NCBI GenBank assembly: GCA_902805475.1
Contig: CADCSX010000006.1
Span: 124,001 to 188,000, forward strand
DNA from: Entonaema liquescens
Lineage: Eukaryota > Ascomycota > Sordariomycetes > Xylariales > Xylariaceae
Length of the DNA: 64,000 nt
Direction of reading: 5' to 3'
Shown here piece by piece: positions 50,410 to 61,700 of the stretch (its first letter is position 1; every line of letters begins with the position of its first letter). Below the pieces are notes generated by a model that was not told the origin of the DNA, made no database searches, and was given only the letters and a program-made list of their open reading frames with translations. The translations under genes were made by a program, and so were the position numbers.

Positions 50410-51108
50410 ATGAGCTTACAGGCGATGTCGGACGAGGCCTCTTTTACACCTTTCTCTCTGCTGCCTATCGAGTTAAGGCTCCAGATATGGCGGCACACCT
50501 GTCACCACAGGGTCGTCGAGGTCTTATACGATCGCCAAACAGACCGATGTATATCATCCACGGCGCCGCCTGCCACCCTCCACGTCTGCCGAGAGTCTCG
50601 CTTGGAAGCCTTAAGAATCTACAGGAGATCCTTCGGTACAAGGTCCCACGAGCCAAGGATATATTTTTGCCCCGACCTAGATATACTCTACCTTCCCCGG
50701 CCTCCCTTCATGGGATATGACGATGCCTTACGGTCCTTTACGGAGCTCGTTTCCGGCATAGACGATACCGTCAACCTGGCTCTCGACTATGTTAAGCCCG
50801 ATATCCGACGGCCATGGGAAACTTACAACAAATACGCCTTAATGCAGAGTTTCCCCAAAGTAAAGGAAGTCGACTTGGTTCTAGGTACCGACTCACCGGT
50901 GGAAGAACACGGTCACGAAGATATAGGATTAGTGGATCCGACTGGTGACATATTAGCCCTATGCCGCTTACTTTCCGACATCAAGGAATCGTTCTTCTAT
51001 GAAGTTGGCTCTAACTACACGATTGGCGACACAAAAGAGGAAATCTTCGAATATCCTGTTCTACCACCGTTGGTTTTGAAATCCAAGGTTACCTGCGCTC
51101 ACGCCTAA
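50410..51108 (+). CDS. 2EXR domain-containing protein
   Basis: A 232-residue single-exon protein with the 2EXR domain (PF20150), widespread in Pezizomycotina and of unknown function. The domain spans about residues 12-110: the opening FSLLPIELRLQIWRH, the middle ATLHVCRESRLEALRIYRRSF and the closing strand IYFCPDLDILYLPR. The C-terminal half is not recognisable. The open frame begins upstream at a GTG; I start at ATG 50410, with another in-frame ATG at 50425. It converges on the metallophosphoesterase remnant 175 bp away. Confidence 0.85.
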   Translation: MSLQAMSDEASFTPFSLLPIELRLQIWRHTCHHRVVEVLYDRQTDRCISSTAPPATLHVCRESRLEALRIYRRSFGTRSHEPRIYFCPDLDILYLPRPPFMGYDDALRSFTELVSGIDDTVNLALDYVKPDIRRPWETYNKYALMQSFPKVKEVDLVLGTDSPVEEHGHEDIGLVDPTGDILALCRLLSDIKESFFYEVGSNYTIGDTKEEIFEYPVLPPLVLKSKVTCAHA

Positions 51109-51283
51109 TTTTAAAATCCGGGTATAACTATACCAAAAAAGGCATCATTTATCTACCTATTTACCATGCATGCTACGGAGTACACCTAGAGGTCCGCATT
51201 CTGATACGAGTGCTTTACCCTGTTGCTGACCAGAGCTTCTTGTTAATGAGCATATATCTAATGAATATAAATTATCAACACTC

Positions 51284-52285
51284 TTATACCGATTGTCCAC
51301 CGCCACTATCATACTCTGCTCCCTCATAGTTCTGATCATGAGAAGGCCAACCGATATAGCCACCTCCGTAAGTGTTTTCTTGGAGAGTTTCTATGGGATA
51401 TTTTTCATCAGTACCGGGCGGGCCTGGTGTCGAAGAACGGTCAGAGATTGCGTCGGAGGGATCCTCATATTTGCTGATATCGATGAACGAATGCATACGG
51501 AAATCACGACACTCGCCAGGATATCCTCTTTGATTACTATATATTCGCCTATCCATCTTCTGCCAATAATAGTCGCAATTATAGTGCGTGCTGCCGAAAG
51601 CCCACAGCTTTACGTTTTCCGCGTTGACCCACGGATGCTTCCCGGTCAAGTTGGCCGCGTGCCGATACCTGAAGCCCTCATCGTCTGGCTTACGATTTGG
51701 TCCTATAGCCTGGGACCTTAGAGTCGGGCAATGGTGTGTAAGGATGATGACGGATCGTTCGGGATCTGTCATTGCGATCTTCTCAACTTCGTACGATAAA
51801 TATGCCAATGTTTCGGCATGAGCATCAACATGTTGCCTGACGCCCCAGGAATTGATCTCTACTTCGTTTCGATAATACGTATCAATTTGAAACCGAGCAT
51901 TAGGGGGTGGATTCGTGAACATGGTTGCGCCGAGGACGGTGACCTTTTCATCGGGTATGTTATACCGGCTGTTATCGAGGAAAACGAAGTCCCCCAATCG
52001 CACAGACGCCCTTTGCTTTTCTAGATTTTTGCAAAACTCTCTGATCAACTCTTTGGCCTCCTTCTAGGATGTTCCATTTACCTCCTCAGGGCCAAGTACG
52101 TAGAAAATGACTTTGAAAGCGGCGAGATGGCGCTCGATAAAGAGCTGGTATTTTTCGCCGTGGAAGGTCAAATTACCGATATTGCCTAGAAGTGCCAAAT
52201 ACGGGGCTAACGGGGTGATTCTGAAAGTCGTATAACTCTCGTCTTGCTCCAAATGGAGATCTGACATGATCTGTATTCGGACCAT
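51284..52285 (-). pseudogene. Decayed metallophosphoesterase (calcineurin-like phosphoesterase)
   Basis: A 334-codon frame on the minus strand starting MVRIQIMSDLHLE, the family's DxH motif. It is interrupted by one in-frame TAG at 52064-52066 and otherwise open to a TGA or equivalent at 51284. Metal-binding motifs are eroded: LLGNIGN stands where GDxG is expected, GPEEVNG where GNHE is expected, and FGSTHYN where GHTHYN is expected; LTHHCPT is kept. The stop falls where I recall a Trp in relatives (TSW). An 18-nt GT...AG segment spans the stop but is too short to be a normal intron. The likely reading is a pseudogene; A-to-I editing of UAG to UGG would restore length but not the lost ligands. 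Confidence 0.75.
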
Positions 52286-53040
52286 GGCGATGCTATGGTT
52301 TGGATTAAGCAGTGATGAACCAAGGGTATGATATCAACGATATAGACTTACTTCGTGACTGTTACGTCTCGAGAAAACAACCTCTGGCATGTGGTTTAAG
52401 TAGCTCTATGAGTAGACGTGGAACTTTGGACTACATAGGAAGGATTCACTAAAGGGCCAAGAAGATATTACGAAGTGTTCAGGTGCGAAGCACATAATAC
52501 GAAGCACATAAAGAAACACGCTTTCCCTTCATCTTCACTCACCCATGATGTAACTTGCCAGAACTGAGTACACGAACTCGAGAGTAGCAATAGCATATAT
52601 ATCATGGAAAGTAACAGACGGCAGGCCAATAATAGAACAAGTAGGTACAGAAAATAACCTTACGTTAGGTAGCCTTAAAGAAGAAGACAAGCCTAGATTC
52701 GAGAGACCCCTGAATAGATGTACCTGCCATCAGGGTAAATGTGGGGCAATGATCCATGCGATTAGCCGCACTTGCAGATAAAGTTTGGTGGGAGGGGTCA
52801 GAGAGTGATAGCTGCGATATGCCCCGCGATTTGACTCACACCTACCTAACTTTAAGTAAAAAAAAGTTGATGATCGTAGCTACCTCTGTAGGTACCTATC
52901 TACCCTAATACATTAACTACCAGGTATAGCTTCTACCTTGCAACTACCTACATACACATTCTTCTTTTTCCTTTTCTCTTGCTTAACACCTCTTTTTCTT
53001 GTTTGACATTCAAGTTCGCACCATTGTAGTGCGTCTATAT
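52286..53040. promoter_or_regulatory. Divergent upstream region, metallophosphoesterase remnant / GCN3
   Basis: A 755-bp space containing the GCN3 promoter. A pyrimidine-rich tract at about 52960-53010 (TTCTTCTTTTTCC and similar) directly precedes the GCN3 ATG and probably marks its transcription start. There is a direct repeat ACGAAGCACATAA around 52486-52512, and TACCTA words are dense at 52840-52950. Confidence 0.45.
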
Positions 53041-54241
53041 ATGGTGACAATGGCAACTATCGGCATAGACGGGATACCCGTTCGCTTCAATCCGGACCTC
53101 GAGTCCTTCGAGTAAGCTCCCTCGCATCTTTCTCTCACTCTCTCTCTCCTCCGAGTCCATCTTCGTCACCATAAACGAGAACAATGAGTCTAACCTCCAT
53201 TACTCACTGTTACTAGTATAGTTAGTACCTATGAGAAGCTCCTCGCCGATGACACGGACCTCACGATGCCGGTGGCGGCAATCGAGGCGCTAATCGAAGC
53301 GCTCAGCCAGTCGTCGGCCAAGACGGTCTTTGAGACTATGGATCTCATCAAGACCCAGTCGGCGAAGCTGCGCAAGGCCGTGCGCAACCCCATCGCCCTC
53401 ACCCACGGCACCGACCTGTTCCAGCAGTACCTCGTCCTGTCGCTTAAGCAGCCCGGCCCGGACGGCAAGGAAACTAGTAGTCACGAGAACTTCGAGGTCG
53501 TGCGCCAGCACCTGATGAAGAACGGTCGCCTTTTCGCCCAGCGCGCGAAGCAGGCGCGCGAGCAGATTGCGTCCGTTGGGCGCGTGTATATCCGCGACGA
53601 CTATACCATCTTGACGCACGGGGGCTCAAGGGTTGTCGGCACGTTGTTAGGACGAGCGACGGAGTCTTTCATGGGAGATGTTCCGAGACGATTTAGGGTT
53701 ATCCACGTGGTGAACGAGGCCCGACGTACCGAGAGTCTGAGAGTGGTAGCCGCCCTACGAGCGAAGGGCGTCCAGGTTGCGACGATACCCGAGTCGGCGG
53801 CCGCTTACACAATGGCCAGGGTTCATATGATCATAGTCGGTGCCGAAGCGGTGACCGCCAACGGCGGAGTTATCTCGCGAATGGGGACATACCAACTTGC
53901 CTTAATAGCCAAGGCTCGCAGGAAGGACTTCTACGTCGCTGCCGAACAGCACAAGTTCGGCAGGACGTTTCCTGTGGATCAATTCGACCTTGGTTTCGAA
54001 CAGGGCATACTGGATTTCCACGCGAGTAAAGATCAAGGAAGTGATGAGAAACATCCACAGACAAATCCTGACCCTGTGGATTACACAGTACGTTGAGCAA
54101 TCCTATTTTCGACGATAACCTGCGTTTGCTAATAGGTATTTAACAATGTAGCCACCGGAGCTCATCACGGAGTTCTTCTCAGATTACGGCGTCCTCACAC
54201 CAACAGCTGTGGCCAAGCAGGTAATAGATTTGTTGTATTGA
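53041..54241 (+). CDS. GCN3: Translation initiation factor eIF2B subunit alpha
   Basis: Regulatory subunit of the eIF2B guanine-nucleotide exchange factor; senses phosphorylated eIF2 and mediates general amino-acid control. 343 residues, exons 53041..53111, 53217..54087 and 54152..54241 with introns of 105 and 64 bp. Family marks include FDIVSTYEKLL at the exon 1-2 join, MPVAAIEALIEAL, the ILTHGGSRVVGTLL loop, the VVNEARRTESLR segment, VGAEAVTANGGVISRMGTYQ and the C-terminal PPELITEFFSDYGVLTPTAVAKQ, ending in Tyr as in relatives. The second in-frame ATG at 53050 is an alternative start. Exon 2 is markedly GC-rich at its 5' half. Confidence 0.95.
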
Positions 54242-55137
54242 GTTTCAGCCGATATCGTGGTATAGTATTTTACGAACTTAGGGTTTAGACTTACGCACAC
54301 GCCGTATCGCAAGCATACGTGCCCCTATTATGAGATGGAATGCGGGCTTTTGGCAGCGGCATGTCTTATTGACTCCTTACCCGAGTCTAAAAGGACGCTA
54401 GGTTTAATACGGGCTATTCAGATGCATTCCCCAATATCTCTTGGAGACTAATCATTACCAGTTTTGCGACACTTGCCTTCGGAGGCATGTGGGTTTTATT
54501 AGAGCTACTGTCACGTCGGCATCGAGGATGATGAGCCACTACTGTTCACGATAGGGTAGATGTTATGTCATTGCCACGGATTACGAGCTTAAGTCATGTA
54601 CGCATGGCTACGATGGAAAGCCACCATGTTGTATGAATCGCCTTACGCCCATAGCAGTATAAAAAAAAACAGACACGTTCATGATAACCACTAAATACGG
54701 CCGTGACTGCTATAGAAAATTCGTAAATTCAAGTGAGTGAATAGCTTTTTGCCACTTTACATACACCGGTCAAATGCAAGGCCTTTTTTGTTTTTGGAAA
54801 CACTGGCAATGTCCATGCTGACCCCTCCTTTTTCTTCCTTAGTGAAAGGGTTCTTGTATTTTCTTTCCTATTGTGTTTCCAAAGTAGGACGGGATTCTGC
54901 TATATGGATACTGTACTGTACTACACCAAGTAGATAGCGAGCTGTAGATGGTTAGGTGGATGTTGAATCCGCCCTCGACACTGTAGTAAATAGATACACC
55001 ATGCCAGTGTACGAGTGAGTGTACTCTAGCCGAATTGACTAGTTGTTGGAACTGAGCTTGTGTCCCGGTCCACTACTGGGACTGAAGTGAAGAAAGTTTG
55101 CTTTGCGTGGATTGGTAGTACAGATGATATCAATAGC
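54242..55137. other. Convergent 3' intergenic region, GCN3 / EGT1
   Basis: An 896-bp space between two gene 3' ends. No gene was seen; it has an A-run at 54661-54669. Confidence 0.5.
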
Positions 55138-58100
55138 TTATAAGTCGCGGACAAGCCTCGCGCCAACCCAAGCGTAGAGGTAGTTGCGCTGGTACCAGTT
55201 TACGCTTTATAAGAGAGGTTAGTTCGTAACTTCTTGTATAGTATTTCTAAGGCTATATTTGCGAAGACGAGTTTACGTAGTGATAGACACCAGGAAGTTT
55301 AGGAGAGTGACTTACAATGTCTTCCTTCCTGCAATACGAGGGTGTGTAGCCCAGGAGCCGCCGAGCACAATGTTATGCTTCCCATCGAAAAAGTCGGCTA
55401 GTTAAAACATTATGTTTAGTATGCTTACGACACGTAGAAGAACTGTGTAAGGGAACTTATCATACCGGTATACCCTGGATAGAGGTCAAGCGGCTGAAAG
55501 CCTTCATGTGGCCTGAGTGGGGAGCTGGTCCATTCCCATACGCCACCCATCTCAGCTTGGCCCGCTAGGCGGTTGCCGTGGGCAGTCACGGCTACAGGAT
55601 GCCAATGGCGGAAGCCAACATTAGCATCACTAAGGTCGATGAACAGTTGATCATTTCCGGATGAACCGCCATCGACGTTTTGTGGCGTGCCTGACGGTGG
55701 AGTTTCCTCGACGCCATCATTGACTAAGTGTCTATATTCGTCATTGTTAGTTGGTGACCACCATTTCTTTGGCGTGGGGGGAAGACGTACGCATTGACTG
55801 CTGGGACTGTTCTGCCTAATTGGCGCTCAGCTTCCTTCCTCTTCATGCTGTCAACGTGAGAATAGATGCTTCGGGCCTCTTCGAATGTAGGGATCCGGCC
55901 TCCTAGCCAGGAAGCGCACCCTGCAAGTTCGTCGTAAGATGCAAATACTGGCCAGTCGAGCGCATATTTAAGTGGTACCGGCCCATAGACAGTGCGCACA
56001 CTTTTTCCATCCAAGAATGATAAGGGGACAGCCTGCTGGCCATTGGCTCCATCAGTGTGGCTGTTTGTGTGGCCGTTGGTCTCCTTGGCTATATGGCTAT
56101 CGCCCTGGCTTAAGCCTTCATCAATCCAAGAGGCAGGGGCTTTTGCCTTTTTAGTATTGTACATATATAGCGCGTACTAAGACGAGTTAGAACTATCTTT
56201 TCTTCGGCCACAATCGAACTCACCTCCTCGTTGGTGATGGGTCTTCCCTTGGCTTGGAAGCCGTGTACTTGTACGCGCCTAGGTGGTTTCTCATTATCCC
56301 TAACAGCTCATTAGTATCACATTACACTTATGCTATGCTGTTATCACCAACCATCCGAAGTGATTAGTTGAGTTTTGCACGTCGTCAGGATCGTCGAGTC
56401 CTATCGTGATCTCTTGCTCAGGTATGTCGAACCAATCGTTTCTGACTCTCGCATTGTGAGCATCTTGAGCTAGAGCCTCGAAATCAGGCCGCTTTGTGTG
56501 AGGTGGCGGAATTGTCTTGTCACTTTGTAGCATCATATAGAGCAATGTTTCCAAATGCATGATCTCATGCTCGAAACCCACCCATATAGCTCTTCCGACA
56601 TTTCTAGGAATATTCTCCAGACCAACGGAGTAGATGCTCTTCAGCCTGTCCCGTACTCGTCCTTGGTACTCTATGATTTCTTCGACAGGAGGCCATTCGT
56701 CCGGAATTTCCGAGTGCTGGTGACAAATTTCCGGGTTATCCACGTCTGGGTCTATTCCTCTCTCGAAGATTGAAGAGTAGAAGGCTGGCTCCGTAAGAGG
56801 ATTCTTGGTTGTCTTGGTCAATTGGATGTCAAGGAATGTTGGGGTGTGACCAAGGTAGAAAATGCAGGCATTCCGAAGCTTGATGGGTTTGTCTAACAGC
56901 TCCTCGTTAGGTAACATACGTCTAGTGACGATGTCCCACGTAGTCCAGAGACCCTCGAAGTCCTCCAAAGACGGGACGTGGGAACGTGCATATTCCGAAG
57001 GGTTGGGACTGAAAGTCATGTTCGGCTTGGTTAGAAGATGAAGGCCTAGCAAGCTATCAGTTAACCTGGTTTGACGTCCACTTGAGAACCCACGGGGTTA
57101 GGGCCGCCCCGCATTTAAAAAGCCACGACTGATGTACGCAAGGATATTACAGGGACGCCTCAAAGACGGCAAGGTCTCCTGACCGGCCTCACGTGGACTG
57201 CGTGTTGCTGCATGGCATCTTAAAACGTGTAGCGGGCCCTGTTTATTCGTAGGATGGAATGTGACGGAAGTAGGACAAATCCCCATACTCCCGGGGTTAG
57301 ACAAGGAATTCGTGGTCCACTCACCGTAGTCTTCGTCTTCGGTCATCCAACGATCAGCTTCGATCATACCGGCCGACCGCCATAAGTTTCTGCAGCCCTC
57401 TTCCGAGTACTTTAGACTCTGCTCGACTTGAATACGTTCATGAGCCTTGACGGTTTCTCCCAAGACCACAGTGTCGTGCGGTGGCGAGTAGAATGCTTGG
57501 TGGCGTCCTCCTTCGATGTCATAGACGTATTCACCAATGACCTGCCAGTCATCCAGGTCAAATGCCTTATGTCCAAGAACTTCATTTGCATGAGAGAGCC
57601 CATTCAAGAGGAATCTTGGCCAGTCAGCACAAGGGGAAACCGGAAGGATGTGTGCATTGCGTCATTCTTAACTGACCTATGCGTGACACCGTATCTGTCT
57701 TCAGAGCAGCATATAGGGTTCAGTATAGCTCAATGCGGAGTTTCAATAATACTAACCGTTGTATGCGTGACTATTTGTTGGGCGTCAGAAGCCTGATAAT
57801 TCTTTTAAGTGAGGATGGTATGGGACGTTCCATGACTTACTAGACCTTGGAGGGATCTGTGCAGGAGTCCAGTCCAATCAAAAAGCTATCCGCTGGCTGG
57901 AGAACATCGGCGAAACCTCTCAGGAACGAGGCTGCTTCGTCCCGGTGGAAGTTACCTAATTAGGCTGGTCAGTTACAAGGGATCTGATTTGGCGTCTATA
58001 TGTATACGGAATATGCTCGAGTTCGTACCAATGCTAGATCCGAGAGATAAAACGCATTTTCGCTTGGAGGCGATCTGCGGCCTCCTTAACCATTCACGGC

Positions 58101-58734
58101 CGTCATCGTACGTTCCTAATAGACCGTGACACCGGACGTGACGAAAATTTGGGACTTGAGCCAGAGTTCTTGACAACTCATCTTCTGACAAATCAAGAGC
58201 ATAATAGTCGATCTTCTTGCCAGCGTCCTCCAGTGCTTGAAGCAAAAGAGTTACCTTCCTCAAGTTGCTAGCCAAGGAGATCAATCAATTGCCACTAATA
58301 TACGGAGACGGTCATAACTCACCCGCTACCTAACTCGAGCACTAGGGATCCAGACGGAATTGACTTGGCAATTGCGGTAGCCGAACGCCGCAGGACTTGG
58401 ATCTCATAGTTTGTTAAGTAGTACTCTTCTAAATATGTGATCTAAAGTCCTGGTCAGCGTTTAATACAAAGTGTAACCATGTTCGGCTAACCTCTTCAAA
58501 TAGTTGAAGACCTTTCTCGTCATAGAGTAGCAAGGTCGGTAATTTCCGGGGCCCCTCTTGAGGGCGTAGTAACTTATGGATTTCCTCTTTTAGGTTAATC
58601 TCAACGGCTGCTTGCCGTATGTCAATAATATCAATATCTGGACATCTTCCCGCGCTTAGACTGGCACCCTTTTCCAACTTGTACTGAGGGTTGGGCAGCT
58701 GAGGCTTATAGGGTGACCCGATAACAGATGGCAT
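55138..58734 (-). CDS. EGT1: Ergothioneine biosynthesis protein 1 (methyltransferase-sulfoxide synthase fusion)
   Basis: Makes hercynine from histidine with three SAM methyl groups, then joins it to cysteine with O2 to give the hercynyl-cysteine sulfoxide on the way to ergothioneine. 870 residues, 13 exons on the minus strand: 58492..58734, 58323..58441, 58029..58267, 57841..57955, 57757..57770, 57677..57698, 57325..57614, 56352..57045, 56224..56299, 55791..56176, 55466..55731, 55316..55397 and 55138..55204. The SAM motif LELGSG is at residues 116-121. The DinB part has FYLGHTPTF (H413) and iron ligands H507, H511 and E513 in HEIMHLE. The C-terminal FGE-sulfatase part carries GGVWEWTSS, HEGFQPLDLYPGY and WVGARLVRD. 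Exons 5 and 6 are 14 and 22 nt; both keep phase and encode the VYHAYNDRYGVTHR join. Intron 7 is long (279 bp). Confidence 0.94.
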
Positions 58735-61700
58735 GGCTGCTGATGATAGAACTGCCTATTACACAAGAGATGGTGTTTGCTAAGCTTAGAGGGTAGCTTT
58801 TTTTCACGTTTCTGCAGGGGTGAGGATATCGTAGGTAATATATATAGGTATATATATATAAATTTCAATTGGGACGGTTGTAAAGTCTGAATGGTGTAAC
58901 AGGAGAGTTACAATACAGGAATTATGTACCTACTTAGACCTAGTACAAAGCATATTGTGTGATGAGAAGCCGGACAAACCTAGCTCACAGACCACATGCT
59001 CTTCCCGCTAATAAGGGGAGTAAAGGAAGCAAGGGTAATAATGGTGATGTCAGTCGGGGACTAACCCCTTAGTCCCCAAGTATCCAGTCTAGATGTGGTT
59101 GGTTCAGCGAAGAAATTACCAGGTACGTCAGCCCTAAAGGCGTTCGAGCAAGCTGCATCCATAATGGCCATCCTGGATATACCATTTAACTATTCATAGT
59201 ACATAAGTATGTAAGTAGGCTATGTAGTATACATAGTACGTGGGAAATCCGAGGAAAGGTGTAAAACATTTGCGAATGGGGCTCGTATCTATCCACGCTT
59301 CTACTGCGGTAGGATGGTACGGTAAGGTACGGTAGTTCGGATTGCCAAGAAGGGTCTGGAGAGGCGAGAGTGAGTGTCCCGGAACTTGGATAGTTGAGAA
59401 TTGAGGAGTCAGAATTTATTTTGTCATAAAATGCTGCAAGTTGAAGCGGACTATAACTATGAGAGTGGGATGTTGAAGAAGGATAACAAATCACGGGGCA
59501 GAAAAGGGTCAACAATAAAGAGCCACGGCTGTTCCGGCCCCGCAATGAGAAAGTGGTCAGTGCATGTATCGTATGTATCGTATGTATTGTATGGTACACC
59601 CGCGCCGCCCGTTGATACGCTTTACTGGATTAGGCACCTTATGTACGATTGCGTTGCCGCTAAAGTTTTTAGTTCTTGTCCGACTTACATAGCTTACATA
59701 GTACCTACATATATGTACATACCGTATCCTGTTGTGCGACAAGAACGCTGCAGGCTTCCCCTCGCCGTCCCTTACCTACCCTTACCTACAGGTAAGCTAC
59801 TACATATAGGTAGGCTCCCCACAGGCCACGGGTGTACCTTGGCTCGGTTCCGGTGCCCGGTAAAGTGGACGTTTCTTCTTACGGTGGGAACTTTATACGG
59901 AGTTTAGCTAATATGATCAAGTCAGATACACCCGCACATGTACCGGATGTTTGATACGGGAATATACAACACAATCATATTCGAGGTGCATTAGTATATT
60001 GGGCATCGGGCCTTTATTTTTTGAAAAGGCGTTTATAGTCCTTGTTCCTTAATGTATATTAATATTTTTCCCAGACATATATTATGTAAAACGGCAGAGT
60101 GATGACGCGCATTTAATCATTATTGCATTGGGGAAACGCAAACCGAAGCCTTCCCATCCTAATAGTATTATGCAGTACCACCGGGGAGAAAGTTGCTGCA
60201 CGCAGACATTGGGCGTGACGGCGTGACTTACCTAATGTATACTTATATTTCTTATACTTAGCCTTATCGTTTGTTTGAGAAAAAAAAAAGAAAGTCCGTT
60301 TCGGTTTGTAGCATACTTTACACACGCAATGTAGGTACTTACCTATCGTTATTCTTCAATAGAAACACACCTCCGGGCCGAGAGATGGATTCCCTTTCTA
60401 CCTTACGTCACTGATATGTGACCATGACCTGACGATCTTTACCGAACATCCCCCACTTTACCCCTCTGCCCCTCAACAACCGAAAGAGCCTCCCACACAC
60501 GTGTAAGTCTATATTTGGCGATAAGCGACAAAGATTCACGGCGTCATTTGCGGCCGTCTCAGCGCCGCGGTGTCGCGGTGTCGCGGTGTCGCGCGAAATG
60601 CAGTATTATATTAGGGAGGTGTCATTGATAGACGGCTGGACAGCTGATCATGGGGTACAGCTCACATGATTTCTAAATTGGCCATTACCTAGTTTTTGCC
60701 TAACCCAGCGTCCTGCATTTTTTGTGTTGATTTTTGCGAACTTTCTATTGCATCTATTGCATCTTCTTCGTTACTAAATGGGTGGGACAGTGCCTGGATG
60801 CAACCCCCGACTGCACGTCAATTGTGGGGAAATCATCTTCCCCCGTGACACCCCCAGAGTACCCTAGAACCCTAGAACCCTAGAAGTCCCCTAAAGTCCC
60901 CTAAAGTTAGGTACTTAGCTACCTCCATATTCCTTTCCCCCTCTTACATCCACGTCGGGCACCCTTTTTTTTTTCTTCTATTATTTCGATAGTAAGCAAC
61001 CTGAAGGTTGAAGTAAAAAGGGAGTGAACACCCTATTTGTTGTTCATGGAACGTCTCATTCTTATCTATCGCAATACCACTTCATCATCTTTTGACAGGC
61101 CTCAGTTTTTCCGCGGCACTCTCGGCCACCAACTCGAAATTTACTAGAACAACAGCGGTGAACCCTCCAGTCGAGTAAAACCTTCGGTCTAAACTTTATT
61201 GAACCACATGAGCGACTTTCACGGGTGGCAAATATACCTACGTGGAGATATATTGGAGGGGTTGATATATGCCTATGGTGGACCATCAGCTCTGGAAAGA
61301 CGTTAGCTTCGATCTCGAAGAACATCAGCTAGCCCGGAATCAGATATCATGGAGACGGTAAGACATTGATCATGGGGTATCATTTTGCGACTTGTAATTC
61401 TTATCATTCATTTTCTTCTCGTCCTACTGGATGGTTACCTGGCATGGATTTTAATCTAACTTTGTCTGCTTTTAGGTTATTAGGGGTCAGCCTTGGGTTG
61501 GGTTAATAAAAACCTCAGCTTCGTCTGATTATGGTGGGATGACTTGTCAGTTCACGGGCTACTAATAGCCTTTTAGATCATATCTATCGCTCATAGCCTA
61601 TTCATTTATGAAAAGACTATAGAACGGGTAAAGGATGACATAAAATATCCAAGTATTATGGTAAGCAGTGTAGTTATGAGTTAAACAAAATAGCACTATC

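Noticed and set aside
52049..52066. 18-nt GT...AG segment as an intron removing the TAG
   Set aside because: It is far shorter than any accepted spliceosomal intron in these fungi and contains no room for a branch point.
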